In this document: in pieces, positions 25,001-38,379 of the stretch
Layout of the letters: every line of letters begins with the position of its first letter
Position numbering within the stretch: position 1 is the first letter of the stretch
Assembly (NCBI RefSeq): GCF_029227915.1
Contig: NC_079884.1
Coordinates: 13,082,001-13,146,000, forward strand
Reading direction: 5' to 3'
DNA: 64,000 nucleotides
DNA from: Hydractinia symbiolongicarpus
Lineage: Eukaryota; Cnidaria; Hydrozoa; Anthoathecata; Hydractiniidae
The notes under the pieces: generated by a model
The model's database searches: none
Seen by the model: the letters and a program-made list of their open reading frames with translations, nothing else
Told to the model about the DNA's origin: nothing
Program-made: the position numbers and the translations under genes

Positions 25001-28000
25001 TTGAGATAAAAACAAAATTGCATTCATAAGGTTTGTCGATTGATGCAATTACTTGACGCGGTCGAGTCAAAGGAATGGTATAATGTCCACTTGAGGTTGT
25101 GGCCAAGTGAACAGTTTCTCCCAATGCTTTTGCAGTGTCACTCTGGAAGTCAAGAATCATATCGTACAAGCACCACCCATGTTCAAGAGTGCCCAAATGT
25201 AAACATGACCCTGACAGGATCTATAATATACATTTAACATAAGGAATAGTTTAGGCTTCTCACAAAGATATCAGAATAAATTAAATTATATAATCAATTG
25301 TGTTAAAAAGGATAATGGTCAAAGTTATTTCCCTTGATTTTGCTATTTGTTTGATTCTGAAAGTTTCTGCTGCAAAAGTTTCTTCTTTTAAATTATTGTT
25401 GACCCCCCCCCCCCTCTCTAAGAGTTACACTTCATTGGTGGGTAATTACTAAAGTATCAGCTATCACTAGGAATTCACTTACGCATAAACTCTATAGCCC
25501 GATATCACCCAATGACAAGTGTTCTGTAGTCACCAATTCCATTGTGATAAGATACAAAGATGATAGAAGGGGCAAAGCAAGCTGTAGAAATTAGTTTTGC
25601 TGAGACAGTGAATATTTTTAAAATAATCTGAACTCCACTAATATATTTCTTTTTTTAATACTGAGGATATTGCAATCAAACCTGACCCAGTCACCTCTCT
25701 ACTGTAGCCCACGATTGGTTCTGTCATGCATTCTTAGTAAAATTGCCACTGTGTAAAGATGGCCACCTCTCAATACAGCCAACGTGCAATTTAGAAGCAA
25801 AGAATAAAAAAACAAATTAGAAATGTTGGTTTGCAAAAAATTACTGACCGTAGAGAAAGCATCTGCTAATTCTAACCCTGTAGAGGCTTAAAAGGTAACA
25901 TGTGATTATATTTATAGGGTCTGAGCATAAAATGACTTAGCTGTTTATTGCAGAGAATGCTTAGAACCTTCTTCACAAGACAATGCATGTCACCACAACA
26001 ACAACCACTTGGAAATTTTTGGGGAATTCACTCTCACTGAAGAGTGTTCTAAAATGCCAAGTTGGGGGTTATTTTATAGTCTCCTTAGAAAATTCCTTAT
26101 TTTAATTGAAATAATTACAGTATAGAGATTTATTGATCTTTTGGAACATACATTTTCCAAAAAAAAAAATTGTCATGATTTCAAAAAAAAATTGTCATGA
26201 TTTGGAGATATTTTAACAAGCCTAAAGAAAATAACACCCAAGCAATAAATCGCTCACCCAAGGTTACATTAATTTAGATCTAACACAGTCTAGATCAGAT
26301 TGGAAGAGGGTCATTAATATACCCCGTCCAACCCATGCTAGCATGGAAAACGGACGGTAAGCCGAGAATGATGATGATGGGCCAGCAACCTGAATAAATA
26401 GAATAAACACATATTTTATTACCAAATCTTTTTTATCTATTGTATCCTTTTTTATATCTGCAAATAATAGAAAGATAACATTGATTTCCATGTGAGATGG
26501 GTTGCTATTGCTCAGCTTGACAAACTTTTTGTGGATGTGTGAGTCTTTAACTGAGCAAGAGCAATTGCTCTCCCCTTATTGATAGGTCTGTTTTGGATAT
26601 ACTAAGTGTGTTAAAAAATGTTTATACTGTATTCCTAAATTATTAAATCAGAAGAGAGAAAAACATTGGCAACAATTTTGTAACTGCCTGTCACCATTTC
26701 ACCTTGCTGACACTGATACAAAGTACAGCATAATGTTATGTAAAAGAGTTGCATTTGTTAAGTTTTCGAGAAAATGAAAAAAAATGCTGACAGAAATTAG
26801 ATTGTCATCAGATCAGATATAAGTCAATTATTAATGTACCATAAAAGAACAACTAAACATGCATGTAACATACATATTGAGTGTTCATTTAATGACTTGT
26901 TAATTTTCTAGGATAGTGTGTATATTACCTCACTTTGCATGTTAAGCCTGATTGTGACTACAAGGCAGCAATTAGGTAACCATAGTAAGCATTATTGAGA
27001 ATTATTAAGGGGGTGCAATATATCACACAACTTAATAATTTTGCGCGTGTGGTACCTGTGCGGTCTTAAAAGATTAAATTTTCAAGAAGCAAAAGTAAGA
27101 ACAAAATTTCCTTACCCCCTTCACCACACAGGGGCTATTGTTTCAGCGTGGGAAACATGTGAAGAGCAAGTTGCAGCAATGTTTACAACCAGGAATTTAA
27201 ACCCATGATAAAGTAGTAGTATTAGTGGAAGGTTAAGAGCTGGCATACATTTTGTATGCAAGCGTTGCAAAGGTGAGATTATAGAGAATGAAGTATTTCC
27301 AGCTTTAATGATGTACAACAGTGGCTCGTTAGAGATAGTTAAGAACTTCTGTTACTTAGGTGATATGTTGGGCAGTGAAGGGGGTGTTGGAAGAAGTGTT
27401 ACTTGCAGGATAGGTTCTGCTTGGAAAAAGTTTAGAGAGTTACTTCCTTTATTGACTAGCAGAGTCCTGTCAATTGAGGTAAAAGGTAGGTTGTATGAGG
27501 CCTGTGTAAGAAGTGTTATGTTGTACGGTAGTGAGACATGGGCAGTGAAGCAGGAAGATCTTGACCGTTTAGAAAGGAATGATATGAGAATGGTTAGGTG
27601 GATGTGTAATGCCAGTCTGAGAGACAGAAAGAGTTCAGATGAGCTAAGAAGCAGGCTAAGTCTCTGTAGAATTAAAGATGTTATCCAGATAAGAAGATTG
27701 AATTGGCTGGGGCACTTGGAAAGAATGGAGGAGGATAATTGGGTAAGAAAGTGTAGAGACTTGATAGTTCCTGGGGCAAAGCCCAGAGGCAGACCGAGAA
27801 AGACTTGGCAGGAGGTTATAAGGACAGACTTGATAGAGAGGAAGTTGAGTTTAAATCTAACACAGTCTAGATCAGATTGGAAGAGGGTCATTAATATACC
27901 CCGTCCAACTCATGCTAGCATGGAAAACGGACGTTAAGCCGAGAATGATGATGATGATGATGATAAACATATAAATATTTTCCGTATTCCTTTAACAAAT

Positions 28001-31000
28001 GACATAAACAACACACATTTAAAGTAACACAGGTATCATTTTTAGGTGTTATTGATGTGTATTTCACAATGATATTCTTATTTCTTTTTTATTTTTTTAT
28101 TTTCACTACTTTCGAACAACGGGTGGCCACAAAAATGTGAAAAAAATTAAAAATAGAATTAATAAGACACGTGAAACTTTGTCCTCATTACTGCCACTCA
28201 TTTTATTATGCACACTATGATTGGTAAGATGAAAATAGATAATAAAATTATAAAAACATAAAAAAGAATCTTCCGCACATCATTGTTACAGACAATCTGT
28301 AATGATTCATTATTTTTTTTTTCTATTCAGAGGAAAGATTAGTAATGACATATCTTGCTTTCTTGTTATTTATTATTTATTTATTTATTTATTTTTCTAT
28401 TTTACCTTTGTTACTAGATCTCTTTAAATTAAAAGAATAAGCAAATTTATAAAAATATGCGTTTTAACTACACAGTTTTCAACGTACATAAATAAATTTA
28501 AGTTTTAACAATAGGGGTTGCGAAGCCTTTTTAAATCATTCTCTGACTGCATACTTTGCTTTTTTGTACTTTCAATATTTTAGAAAGCTATTGCAGACAT
28601 AAAGAAAATAAAGATAACTAATGTGTGCGTGTGTGGGGGTGTGCGCGTGCAATCACACACCTCTTATGAAATGATCAGCCACTTCTTCCAATGTATTTGT
28701 TACACAGTCTTTGTTTATGTATCCCCTATTTGTTTTGTCAAAAAAGGAGAAATCTTTCACTCTAAAAGTGTAAACTTCCATATCAGCATCCATAATGAAA
28801 GATACCAGATCTCAGTATCCAAATGTTTTTGTTGAACTGCATCTAATTTTACTTCATTTTCTGTTTAGAGTTTAATTGGAAAGGTGACAAGCTACATAGT
28901 CCCATCATGGATATCTGGGTGGTTAACTGGTAGCAAAACAAATGTGAGTATTTTTTAGGTTAATTCTGCAATCATCACAGCCTTTCCAATTCAATTTATT
29001 TCTCCTCTATAAATAAATCTGAACTGAAATTGTATATTTGCCTGCTGCAAGTCAGCAATTCTGTGTTTCTCATTGACTAGTTATATTCTGTTTTACAGTG
29101 TGTATTTTGCAATTGCACACTTCAATACACAATAGTGATATTATAGTGAGGGCAAAGAGTTTGGAATAAAACATTTTGCCAACATGGATCAAGAATTTTT
29201 GTTGGCACATCGACATTCACATTGAAAAGTGCATAACGTAAATTTCAGAATTTTTTCTTCTGTTTTTAATAAACTTTGGCTGAACTAAGTTAAAAGGGTG
29301 TGCTGAGTTTTTTGTTGAGTCGTATTTTTTAAACAATCAGTTTTTGTATATTTTATGAGATTCTTGGGTAACATCCTCTGCTGCGTAAAATGCTGTTGAA
29401 AGAAAAATATTCAGAGTAATAATATTTCTGCACTCCTTATCATAGCTGTATGATTTACCAAACCTATCTAAAAATTTTCAAGAAAAAGGAAAATGCTACC
29501 AGAAGTTACAGCTCACACAGTGTAGTACTAAAAAAACTCTTTGTAAATTTGTTAAATGTTTCTTGTTCATAATTTATTTTTTTCTGCATAGTTTTACAAG
29601 CACGTATCATAGGAACTATTTCAGAACTAATTTAACTATATTTATAACGTTTTAGTTTAGAGGAATTTTGAAAACTGAATATTTTTGGTGAAGGAAAATA
29701 GTATTATAGCTATAAAATCTTGAAAAGAGTGTTATAATAAAAAAAATAGATATAGTTCTGAAATAACTCTAAGGAACTAATTATGTAAAAAAATTTCTTT
29801 CAAATTTAAAATATGTCACTATAGCACTTTAAACCTGAAATCAATGATGTATATTTTACTTAAAATTTACAAATTTCAGTTAATTGTATGGAAGTTGCAG
29901 GAGTTTTATTTTCACAAATTTAGATATAGTTCTTAAAGCTCAGATGTTCGGCGATAGTAATAACAGACTTTAATTCCCAATTTTTCCAAGAGTCCTTAAT
30001 TTTCCAGTTACTCTCGATTTGCATGTCGGTTTGCAATCAAATTTTGTGAAGGGCTTATACAAGCTTACCCACAAAATTTGACTGCAAACCAAGTTGTAGA
30101 TCCCGAGTTATTAAAAATAAGAAGCCCGGGACGAGCGAACAAGTGTCATTTTGGCAAAAAAAATTTATTAATCAATTAACCGTTATAATATCTATGCATT
30201 GATAAAGTTTAAATGCACACCCCTTAACAGGTTTAAAATTAATGATGAAAAAAAATGTCTAAATTTGCTACTGAAATATGACATCATAATTCATGCAGCA
30301 TAATTAAATCTGAAATTCTTTAAATGTGAATATCTTGAGAACGAAAAGAGCTTTTTAAAAAATATTAAAAAGACTTGTTAGCTAACTTTTTAAGCTCTAT
30401 AATATAAAGTCTAACATCATTTTATACCTTGGGCTCCCTTTAATTTATTGTGGCAAGGGTAAATAATATTAGATTTCACAAGAATTTAATTTCATAAATG
30501 GATAGTTTCCCTAAATTTTGCAAGAATTTTTTTTTTCGTGATTTGACAATTTCTATTACATAATTTGATGTGTTAATGTTTTATTCTTCGCACATTTTTA
30601 TAAAGTACCAAATTTTAATCAGGTTGGAAATATTATTTTTATTATTAAAATATATAAACAAAGTTACAGGTTGGGTACACCGTCAAATTAGATATATATT
30701 AACTGGTTTTCTGATAACTCACAATGTTGCTGTCATCTTCCTAATCAATCTTGCTCTTACATACTACACAAGTAAACATCTAGCCAATCTTTGATTCTAA
30801 ATCGTGACAGGGTTCTACTTGTTCACAGTTACGGCTTTTACTTTAACCCAATTACCGATCAGTGTGTACTCTGGTTCTTTAAATTAACTAGTAGCAACTC
30901 GTTCCTAAATATCCCTGATAGTAGCAAATTTTTACATATTTAATTAATTTTTTTTAGGTTGATGTTGTTGTTTCTGATGATAGTGATGTAGAAGGGGATG

Positions 31001-34000
31001 ATGATGTGATTCACAATGAAGCAGCAAAAACCATATCTCAACCTGATGTAATTACTTCTCATGCTACAAAACAAGATCATTTCTCTGTGATTAACGAAGA
31101 ATCCGAATCTAAGGAAACACCACCTGTTCTCCAACCTGGGTTTTATCAAAGATATCGTTCACCTGAAAACACCACAAACTTGATCCGACCGTCCTTTGTA
31201 AATGATACAAAAGATGAACGAACTGAAAGCAATCCTTATGTTGTTCCTCAACAAAAGCTGTTTCATCTCGATGAGTCAACAACAAAAGCTGAAACAGATG
31301 CAACTCAATCGTTAGCCACATCGTTACTTTACCACAGTAGAAAACGACATTCTGTAAACAAACCTGCATTCAGGGTATCAGCATTTGTATCACCTAGGGA
31401 ACAATCAACAACAACGTTTAACACTTCATTAAATTCGTCCTCTTTTGATTTTTCATCAAATAACAGATCAACATTTTATTCTGGTCACACTATGTTTGGT
31501 GGTTCTTCAACAATGCGGGAAAATCCTACCAAACGTCGGAAAATGTCGCCAGTTTCGAGCAAAGTGCAAACGATAAGGACACAAATAAGTGCCAAACCAT
31601 TAAGAGCTGGTAAAAGAAGATCTGTAACAAGTGAGACTGCGAAAAAAATATTAACCACGCTTAATAAAATGTCTTCTCCCTTGAGAGACTCAAGAAAGTT
31701 GCCTCCACTTTTGGAAAAACAATCAGTTTCATTTACGAAACAATTGCGTAGTTCAGGAAAGGATAAAGTGTCACCTTATGCACCTCCAGTGAAAGACATG
31801 AATACACCTTTGAAAGACATTAATCTAGCTCATACTAATGTTAATAAACCAATAATCACTGCAGATCGTAAATCGTATGAAATTAAACAACATGTTCCAA
31901 GTTTATCATTTGTACCACAAGCCCTACCAGCATTGTTTTCTAGCAATACGAAGTCAACTAGTAGTATAGAAAAACAACCCAACGCAAATAACAATCAGGA
32001 CATTTTGAAAACCAGTATGAAGATGAAACGTGAACGTAGCGTACATTATTCGAGTGGCCAAAAGGACAATGAAGTTGTAAACACTTTACCAGAAGTATCG
32101 TTGGCTGTGCCACTAATAGTGAACTCACTTCCGAACTTTAAATTCTCAGCAACTGCCAGTAGTACCATTCAGACATTAACACCTATACCCAAGGCGTCTG
32201 TTTCGGTTTTTAAAAGTAAAACAGACGTCACACCTTCTGTTGGCTTTAACTTCGCCTTGCCAGGGGTGATCAGTGATAAAGCAGTACTGAAAACGCCCAA
32301 CAAACAATTCAATTTTAGTAGTCCAGCGGCTTTACACAGTGGAAATAGTAAAAATTCTTCAAACAATGCAAAAGTAGACTTACCACCAGAGCAGAACTCT
32401 GTTGGAAGTGTATTGAAACCAATGACGGGAGATGACAGTCAAGATAATTTATCGAAAAAAAGTGGGTCAACAAAACATATTAAAAAAGTTCAAATGAAAA
32501 CTTTGGCTTCTAAATTTTTAAAACCTGAAGGTTGCTGGGAATGTCCTACTTGCATGATACAGAATAAATCTACAGACAATGTGTGTGTGGCATGTTCAGA
32601 CAAAAAACCAGTTGAGAAAGAATCAGTAACAGAAACTTTTAAACCCTCCAACGATAATTTTAAGACATTTAGTACTTTTAAATTTGCTCAACCAGACTCT
32701 GGTTCCTGGGAGTGTCCGACTTGTATGATTAAAAACAAAGTTGATTTACTGAAATGTGCCGCCTGCTCAGAGTCCAAACCAGGCAGCAACCTCGTAAAAC
32801 AGGAAATAAAAAACGTTGGTCCATTTAATGCATTGACAAGCACAGATAAAACCGAAAAAACTGTTTTTCCCATCAGGCAGTTAAAGTTGAAACAGGATAG
32901 CAGCGAATTCTGGGAATGCCAGACCTGTATGATAAAGAATAAAAAAGACTGTTCAGAATGTGTTGCTTGTGGAGAAAAGAATCCCAATAGCAATGCCACA
33001 TCTCAAAAAGTAACGTTTAGTGATAACACTAATAAATCTACATTTTCATTTGGTTTATCTTCTGACCAAGCTAATAACAAATCCCTGTTTTCATTTGGTC
33101 AACCTAAAGATGCAATAAGCAGTAAATCAACATTTTCATTTGGTAATTCTGCAACTGATTCTGCAACTACCAAATCAACATTTTCATTTGGTCAACCCAC
33201 ATCAGATTCTGCAACCAGCAAATCAACATTTTCGTTTGGTCAACCCACATTAGATTCTGCAACCAGCAAATCAACATTTTCGTTTGGTCAACCCACATCA
33301 GATTCTGCAACCAGCAAATCAACATTTTCGTTTGGTCAACCCACATCAGATTCTGCAACCAAAAAGTCAACATTTCCGTTTGGTCGACCCGAAACTGATT
33401 CTGCAACAAGCAAATCATCATTTTCTTTTGATCAACCCACATCAGATTCTGCAACCAGCAAATCAACATTTTCTTTTGGCAAAACAACAGCTGAATCAGC
33501 AAGCAACAAATCAACTTCCATTGAAAAAGTAAGTAATCCATCAGGAAGCAAAACTGCATTTTTATTTGGTGAAACATCTGACTCTAACACTGGCAAAGAA
33601 ATTGTCGATTCGTCTGTTGCCAAAAAGCCATCCTTCTCATTCGGCCAGAGTTCGAATTTGCATTCGTCTGGATTTTCGTTCGGTAAACCCATCATGGCTG
33701 ATGCTGAAAATTCTATTAAAGTATCTGCTGAACCTTTGACTGACAAAAAAGAATCAACTGTCGAATCAGATTCAGTTTCTAAAGACAAGCCGCTCTTTAA
33801 AAGCATTAAGGAGGCTGCTAAAGGTGGATTTCTTGCTGTTTCATCTGCTGGCGATGATGAAGTACAGACACTTGGCCAACAGTCGCAATCTTTCAACGCC
33901 ACTCTGTTTGGAGTGGCCAAACCAGCAACAGCAGCTACAGGTGGATTTAAACTAGAGTCGAGCAATTCAAAGATGTCCCCATTAAAGTCATTTGCTACGA

Positions 34001-34923
34001 AAACGGAAAGCCAAACCAATTTTTCTTTTGGTCTCGCAGCCCCAGCGACTAATAGTGCAATATTCGATTTAACGAAACCATCTATTTCTACTTCAAGTTC
34101 AAACCTGTTTGGTTCCAAGGCAGCTGATGTGACTGCACAGGGAGGTTTTACTTTCGGCATTGGTAGCGCTAAAGTTGACAAAAATCTAACAGAAAAACCT
34201 TTAAATTTTGGGTCTGCTTCAAATACTTCCGCCTCTTTTGCATTTGGCACGAGTACATTTAAATCGACTGCACCGTCACTTAAAACGACTACCATAGAAA
34301 CGCCGACAAATGTTATACCACCCGTCTCAAACAGTGGCTTTAACTTAGGTAGTAACAACTCCAGTACTGGATTTAACTTTGGAGGGAATACCACAATGGA
34401 AGCAACGTCGAATGTTTTTAGTGCCACTTCATCCATTAACTACGGCTCTATGAATAACGCGACGTTTCAAGAAAATCAGCCTCCTACAGCAAACAGTGGA
34501 TTCCAGTTTCAGTCCAATGCACCTTCTACAGATGCAGGATTTAGTTTTGGTAATAACGGTGTGTCAAAACCTGCATTTGGATCAAGTGAGGCGTCCGCTC
34601 AGAGTGGTATCTTTGGCTTTGGGACATCTACTGTAAACCCTTTCAATGCTGGCGATGCAACAATCGCGAAAAAGAGTATTTTCGAGTCGGCAAAAGTTTC
34701 TCCTGGTTTCGACTTTTCGTCTTCGAATAAAGCAGCCCCGTCTTTCAATTTTACTAACGGTACTGTATCGACGTTTAATTCCACTGACCAATCAACACAA
34801 AATATGTTTGCACCAAGTCCTGCCAATACCGGAAATATGTTTAACATGGGTTCATCCTCCAATTCGACGGGTGCTATTAAAAGCAGACGCATGAAACGAG
34901 CTGTTAGAAGAATTAAAAAATAA
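20595..34923 (+). CDS. NUP153: NUP153, nuclear pore basket nucleoporin
   Basis: NUP153 sits in the nuclear basket of the pore and takes part in import, mRNA export and Ran binding. Three coding exons join in phase 0: 20595-20732, 28869-28943 and 30958-34923, giving 1392 residues (human about 1475). Exon 1 has the APRKIRTR start like the KIRTR of vertebrate NUP153. Exon 2 encodes GKVTSYIVPSWISGWLTG, the amphipathic element matching SRVTESVKNIVPGWL. Exon 3 encodes a Ser-rich linker, three RanBP2-type zinc fingers (about residues 596, 653 and 722; W-E-C-x2-C...C-x2-C; human has four), then a long FG region (about 766-1340) rich in FSFG, FGFG and FNFG, and a basic C-terminus ending RRMKRAVRRIKK. 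Intron 1 (8.1 kb) contains transposon copies. The gene appears intact; a later partial copy lies at 39.8 kb. Confidence 0.92.
22000..25225 (-). mobile_element. Ty1/copia pol copy, 5'-truncated, with poly(A) tail and no LTR seen
   Basis: One open frame of about 1047 codons (from near 25196 to the stop at 22053) covers, in order: a GAG-pre-integrase zinc region (H79, H84, C118, C121), integrase with MDLKFYD (D148), VDNGGEF (D202) and ESPWSNGIVERHN (E229), copia reverse transcriptase with LDIKTAFLQG and CFVDDVIWAG, and RNase H with FTDASFNN, STLSAES, LTDSRSLFE and DGKHQIADVLTKKG. The first residue in the frame is TTG, not ATG, and an in-frame TAG lies just upstream near 25222; gag and protease are missing. 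About 20 nt past the stop is a run of about 30 A (T on the plus strand, about 22002-22030). No LTR was seen. It lies antisense in NUP153 intron 1. The open frame suggests a recent insertion. Confidence 0.85.
26270..26380 (+). mobile_element. severely 5'-truncated LINE 3' end
   Basis: About 105 bp match the last part of the LINE at 27852-27960 almost exactly, including CTAGATCAGATTGGAAGAGG, CATGCTAGCATGGAAAACGG and an ATGATGATG tail. It lies in NUP153 intron 1 in the same direction as the longer copy. Confidence 0.8.
27200..27965 (+). mobile_element. 5'-truncated non-LTR retrotransposon, C-terminal ORF2 fragment
   Basis: The open frame from about 27238 to a stop at 27937 encodes the region after the reverse transcriptase core of a LINE: FCYLGDMLGSEGG, VKGRLYEACVRSVMLYGSET, WAVKQEDLDRLERNDMRMVR, RLNWLGHLERM, GRPRKTW and SDWKRVI. 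The 3' end is an (ATG)n tract (27943-27963) in place of poly(A), as in several LINE clades with microsatellite tails. The polymerase motifs and endonuclease are missing through 5' truncation. It lies in NUP153 intron 1, in the gene's own direction. The clade cannot be fixed by eye. Confidence 0.85.
33120..33480 (+). repeat. 48-bp tandem repeat encoding FSFG modules in NUP153
   Basis: Units encode a 16-residue module SKSTFSFGQPTSDSAT. About seven copies follow in frame, the central ones nearly identical in DNA as well as protein. This suggests recent expansion or homogenisation inside the FG region. Confidence 0.85.
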
Positions 34924-35560
34924 TTGAGTGAACAGCAACGTCACTTACGCTGACAAGATATATCAGAAATTGGTCAATGCGCGAAATATGTAGCTTGTCC
35001 TAAATTCTTTGTGGAATTGGTGTAATGGTGAAGATATATGGACATGAAATGCTGACAAGTATATACGTCATTAAGCAATTAAGAATGTTTTTTAATTTTA
35101 ATTTTAGAGTAATTTCACTTCCTGTAATATTTTACCCATTTTTTTCTTCATTTTACCCATTTTTTTGCCCAATGGTGTTCATATTCAATGATTTTTTTAC
35201 ATGTTTTTTTTTACAATATACTTAGTCTGCGTTCTTCGTGAAGTACTCGATAATAATTGAATCAGCTGGTTCACAAACTGCATATAGACGCGAATTATAG
35301 TCTCTAGGTTTGATTCGGAGAGTTTTTGAAGGACTAACAGATTTTATGCTTTGGTTAGTGGCGATTTACTGGTATGTATTCTGAGAGATTGGAAAAAATA
35401 TATAACGCTATTTTTAATATTTTAAAACACCACTTATATTTTTATGAAGAAGTGAAATAAAAAGTGTTATTACTGTTTGCTACTGTTTATTTCTATTTTG
35501 CGTGGCTTTTTGTGGACATAAGCCTTTGAATGAAAGGAGGTCAAGAGAAGCTATTTTCAA
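34924..35560 (+). other. NUP153 3' UTR
   Basis: An AATAAA signal lies at 35456-35461. The same region is duplicated after the partial copy of the gene (42598-43160), where AATAAA is kept at 43060-43065. This supports a transcript end shortly after 35480. Confidence 0.6.
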
Positions 35561-35796
35561 AACTTTAGTGATCAATTACTATGTGAATATTAGGCTTGTC
35601 ACGCGTTAAAAAACCCATCTCAGCTCTTTTAATAAGTCTCCTTCAAAAGTAGCGTTATTTGGAATTTACCACTAATTGAATTTCCGCGCCCGAAGGCGTA
35701 GGAAATTCTTTAAAACCGTCGTTTTTTCTTTTGGAGCATTTTTTGAGAAAAAATCGACCCTGGGATTTCACGTTCCTCTGATTTTTTGTTACCTAA

Positions 35797-36440
35797 TGTC
35801 ATTTTACGCCAAAATTGGTTCAAAAATTAAAACTACTTTATTTTCCACAATATTTGGCATAGTTAACAAAAAAAGTATACTGAACATGATGGTGACATCA
35901 AAATTTCCATTTTTTGGCCCCCTTAAATGTCATTTTAGGCCAAAATTGGTCCAAAAATTAAAACTACTTTATTTTCCACAATATTTGGCATAGTTAACAA
36001 AAAAAGTATACTGAACATGATGGTGACATCAAAATTCCCATTTTTTGGCCCCCTTAGATGTCATTTTAGGCCAAAATTGGTCCAAAAATTAAAACTACTT
36101 TATTTTCCACAATATTTGGCACAGTTAACAAAAAAGTATGCTGAACATGATGGTGACATCAAAATTCCTATTTTTGGCCACCTTAAATCTCATTTTAGGC
36201 AAAAATTGGTCCAAAAATTAAAACTACTTTATTTTCGACAAAATTTTGCACAGATCACAAAAAAAATATGCTGAACATGATGGTGACATCAAAATTTCTA
36301 TTTTTGGCCACCTTAAATCTCATTTTAGGCAAAAATTGGTCCAAAAATTAAAACTACTTTATTTTTGACAAAATTTGGCACAGTTAATAAAAAAGTATGC
36401 TGAACATGATGGTGGCATCAAAATTTTGTTTTTTTGTCAA
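35797..36440. repeat. five tandem ~130-bp units, left arm of the foldback element
   Basis: Copies are marked by TGTCATTTTAGGCCAAAATT, then GGTCCAAAAATTAAAACTAC, then CTGAACATGATGGTGACATC. They start near 35797, 35928, 36058, 36186 and 36316. Confidence 0.85.
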
Positions 36441-38379
36441 CTAAATGCCGTTTAAGTCCATAAACGTTTCAATCGGAAGACTTTCAATCATATGAATGAT
36501 AGGCTATAATTTTTGTTCGCAATTTCTTTTAAAGCGTGAGTTTATTATGACACGTTTCGTTTTGTTTGCGTTTGTTGTAAGATGTAATGTCACTTGTGTG
36601 TTTTATCTTCAGAGCTTCAAGCACCAAACCTCTTCGAATGTTTGGCACGATAACAACGAATTAGCAGGTTGTCATCAAATATTTTGGTAGCGAGCGGAAA
36701 TTCTAAGAGCCCCCAGGGCTTCTTGTTTGACTATTTGAAATGTTCTTGTAATTTCGTAGTTTTAAGTTTGATAGTCAAAGGGTGCATTTGCTATCTCAGT
36801 GTTTCTTAAGAAGTTTTAGTTAGCCAATTCTCGTTGCGAGAGTTTTTACACAAAACGCTGTGGTTTGTTCTCGTAAAATAAACTAAAAACAGTTTATTTG
36901 CGGGAACAGATAGGAGAGTTTTTGATGCATCCTTGACGAAAAAACTCGTTTCAAAAAATTTAAGCGCAGTTCATTGGCGAAAGAAAAATCGCGTGGCGTA
37001 AATAAGTTTTAAAATGGACGGGTGACCATCAAAATTTCCTAAATAACCTAAAAAATACTATTTCACTGTCATCACTAAAAACAAAATTTATGAAAAAACG
37101 TCAGCATTCAACTTCCAAATTTAAATATTCTTTAATGAACGGTGGAAAAAAATTAATTTAACTACTATAAACCACAATAGCAACATGGCGGATTGCGTAT
37201 TGGACTATTATTGGGTTAAATAGTCGCACTTTGAAGGGAGCTTGTGTTTTGAAGGGTAACATGCGATTGTCTCCTAAAGGAGTCGCATGCTAAACTTAGA
37301 TGTTTTTATGAAAATTTTCTTTCGCGAAAACAATTTTGATACAACGGACCAATTAGGTCAGCTTATGGGGCATAAAGTAAGTAACTTAGAATTGTAAACG
37401 TACAATGTACAACCTCGTCTCCGAGCTCATCTAGTCTAATATACGATATGCAAATGATAAGGACAATGTTCATAAGACTTTATTAACTATTACCCATCAT
37501 AGGTTTAAGAAACAAAAGAACACTTTGGGAAACTAAAGTTGAAAATTGAGGAACACACAGAGCACTAGAGTGTAAATTTGAATCATTCTTCAAAAATCGC
37601 GACCGTAGGTACTCTAGCTTTTCGTTTCATCCTCGTATTAAGAAAGCGCTACAGGCCCTTGGACCGAGGTTGATTTCACCCCGTATTATTGTTTTTGCAG
37701 CTAGAATATAACTGAATATAACTTGTAAGCACGACACTATTTTAAACTTGTTTTTTTGCGTGCCTCGTGCTATTAACATGCATTGGATGATTTCTCCGGT
37801 ACCCCGGCTTTGCTTGGTCTATCTTTTTAACTCATCCGGTCTGTAAAATGTATACTGAACTCAAAATGGTAACCAATAATCGATAAATGTAAACAGTGAA
37901 AGTGAAAGTAAAACCTTTATTGAAAAAGAAGTCACCTGAAAATGGAGAATAACAGGTTAGCAAGTTCAAGTTCTGTTTGTGGAGAACAGGAAATCAGGTT
38001 TTGTTCTTGCAAAACCAAAGTTTGTCTGTTAGGAGAGCAGCGGTCAACAATGTTTTTATTTTTTTTAAAAAGTAATATTCAGTAATATTCAGTAATATTT
38101 TAATTTTTTAAAATCAACAAGAAGCCCTGGGGGCTCTAAGAATTTCCGCTCGCTACCAAAATATTTGATGAAAACCTGCTAATTCGTTGTGTTATTGTGC
38201 TAAACATTTGAGGAGGTTTGGTGCATGAACCTCTGAAGATAAATTACACAAGTGACATTATATCTTACAACAAACGCAAACAAAACGAAACGTGTCATAA
38301 TAAACTCACATTTTAAAATAAATTGCTAACAAAAAATACAGCCTAACATTCATGGTAAGTCTTGCGATTGAAACGTTTA

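Noticed and set aside
33432-34436. 334-codon frame on the minus strand
   Set aside because: Antisense shadow of the NUP153 FG region; the plus-strand frame has zinc fingers and FG repeats.
35676-36274. 105- and 85-codon frames with repeated peptides on the plus strand
   Set aside because: They translate the tandem units of the foldback element; repeated peptides reflect DNA repeats, not a gene.
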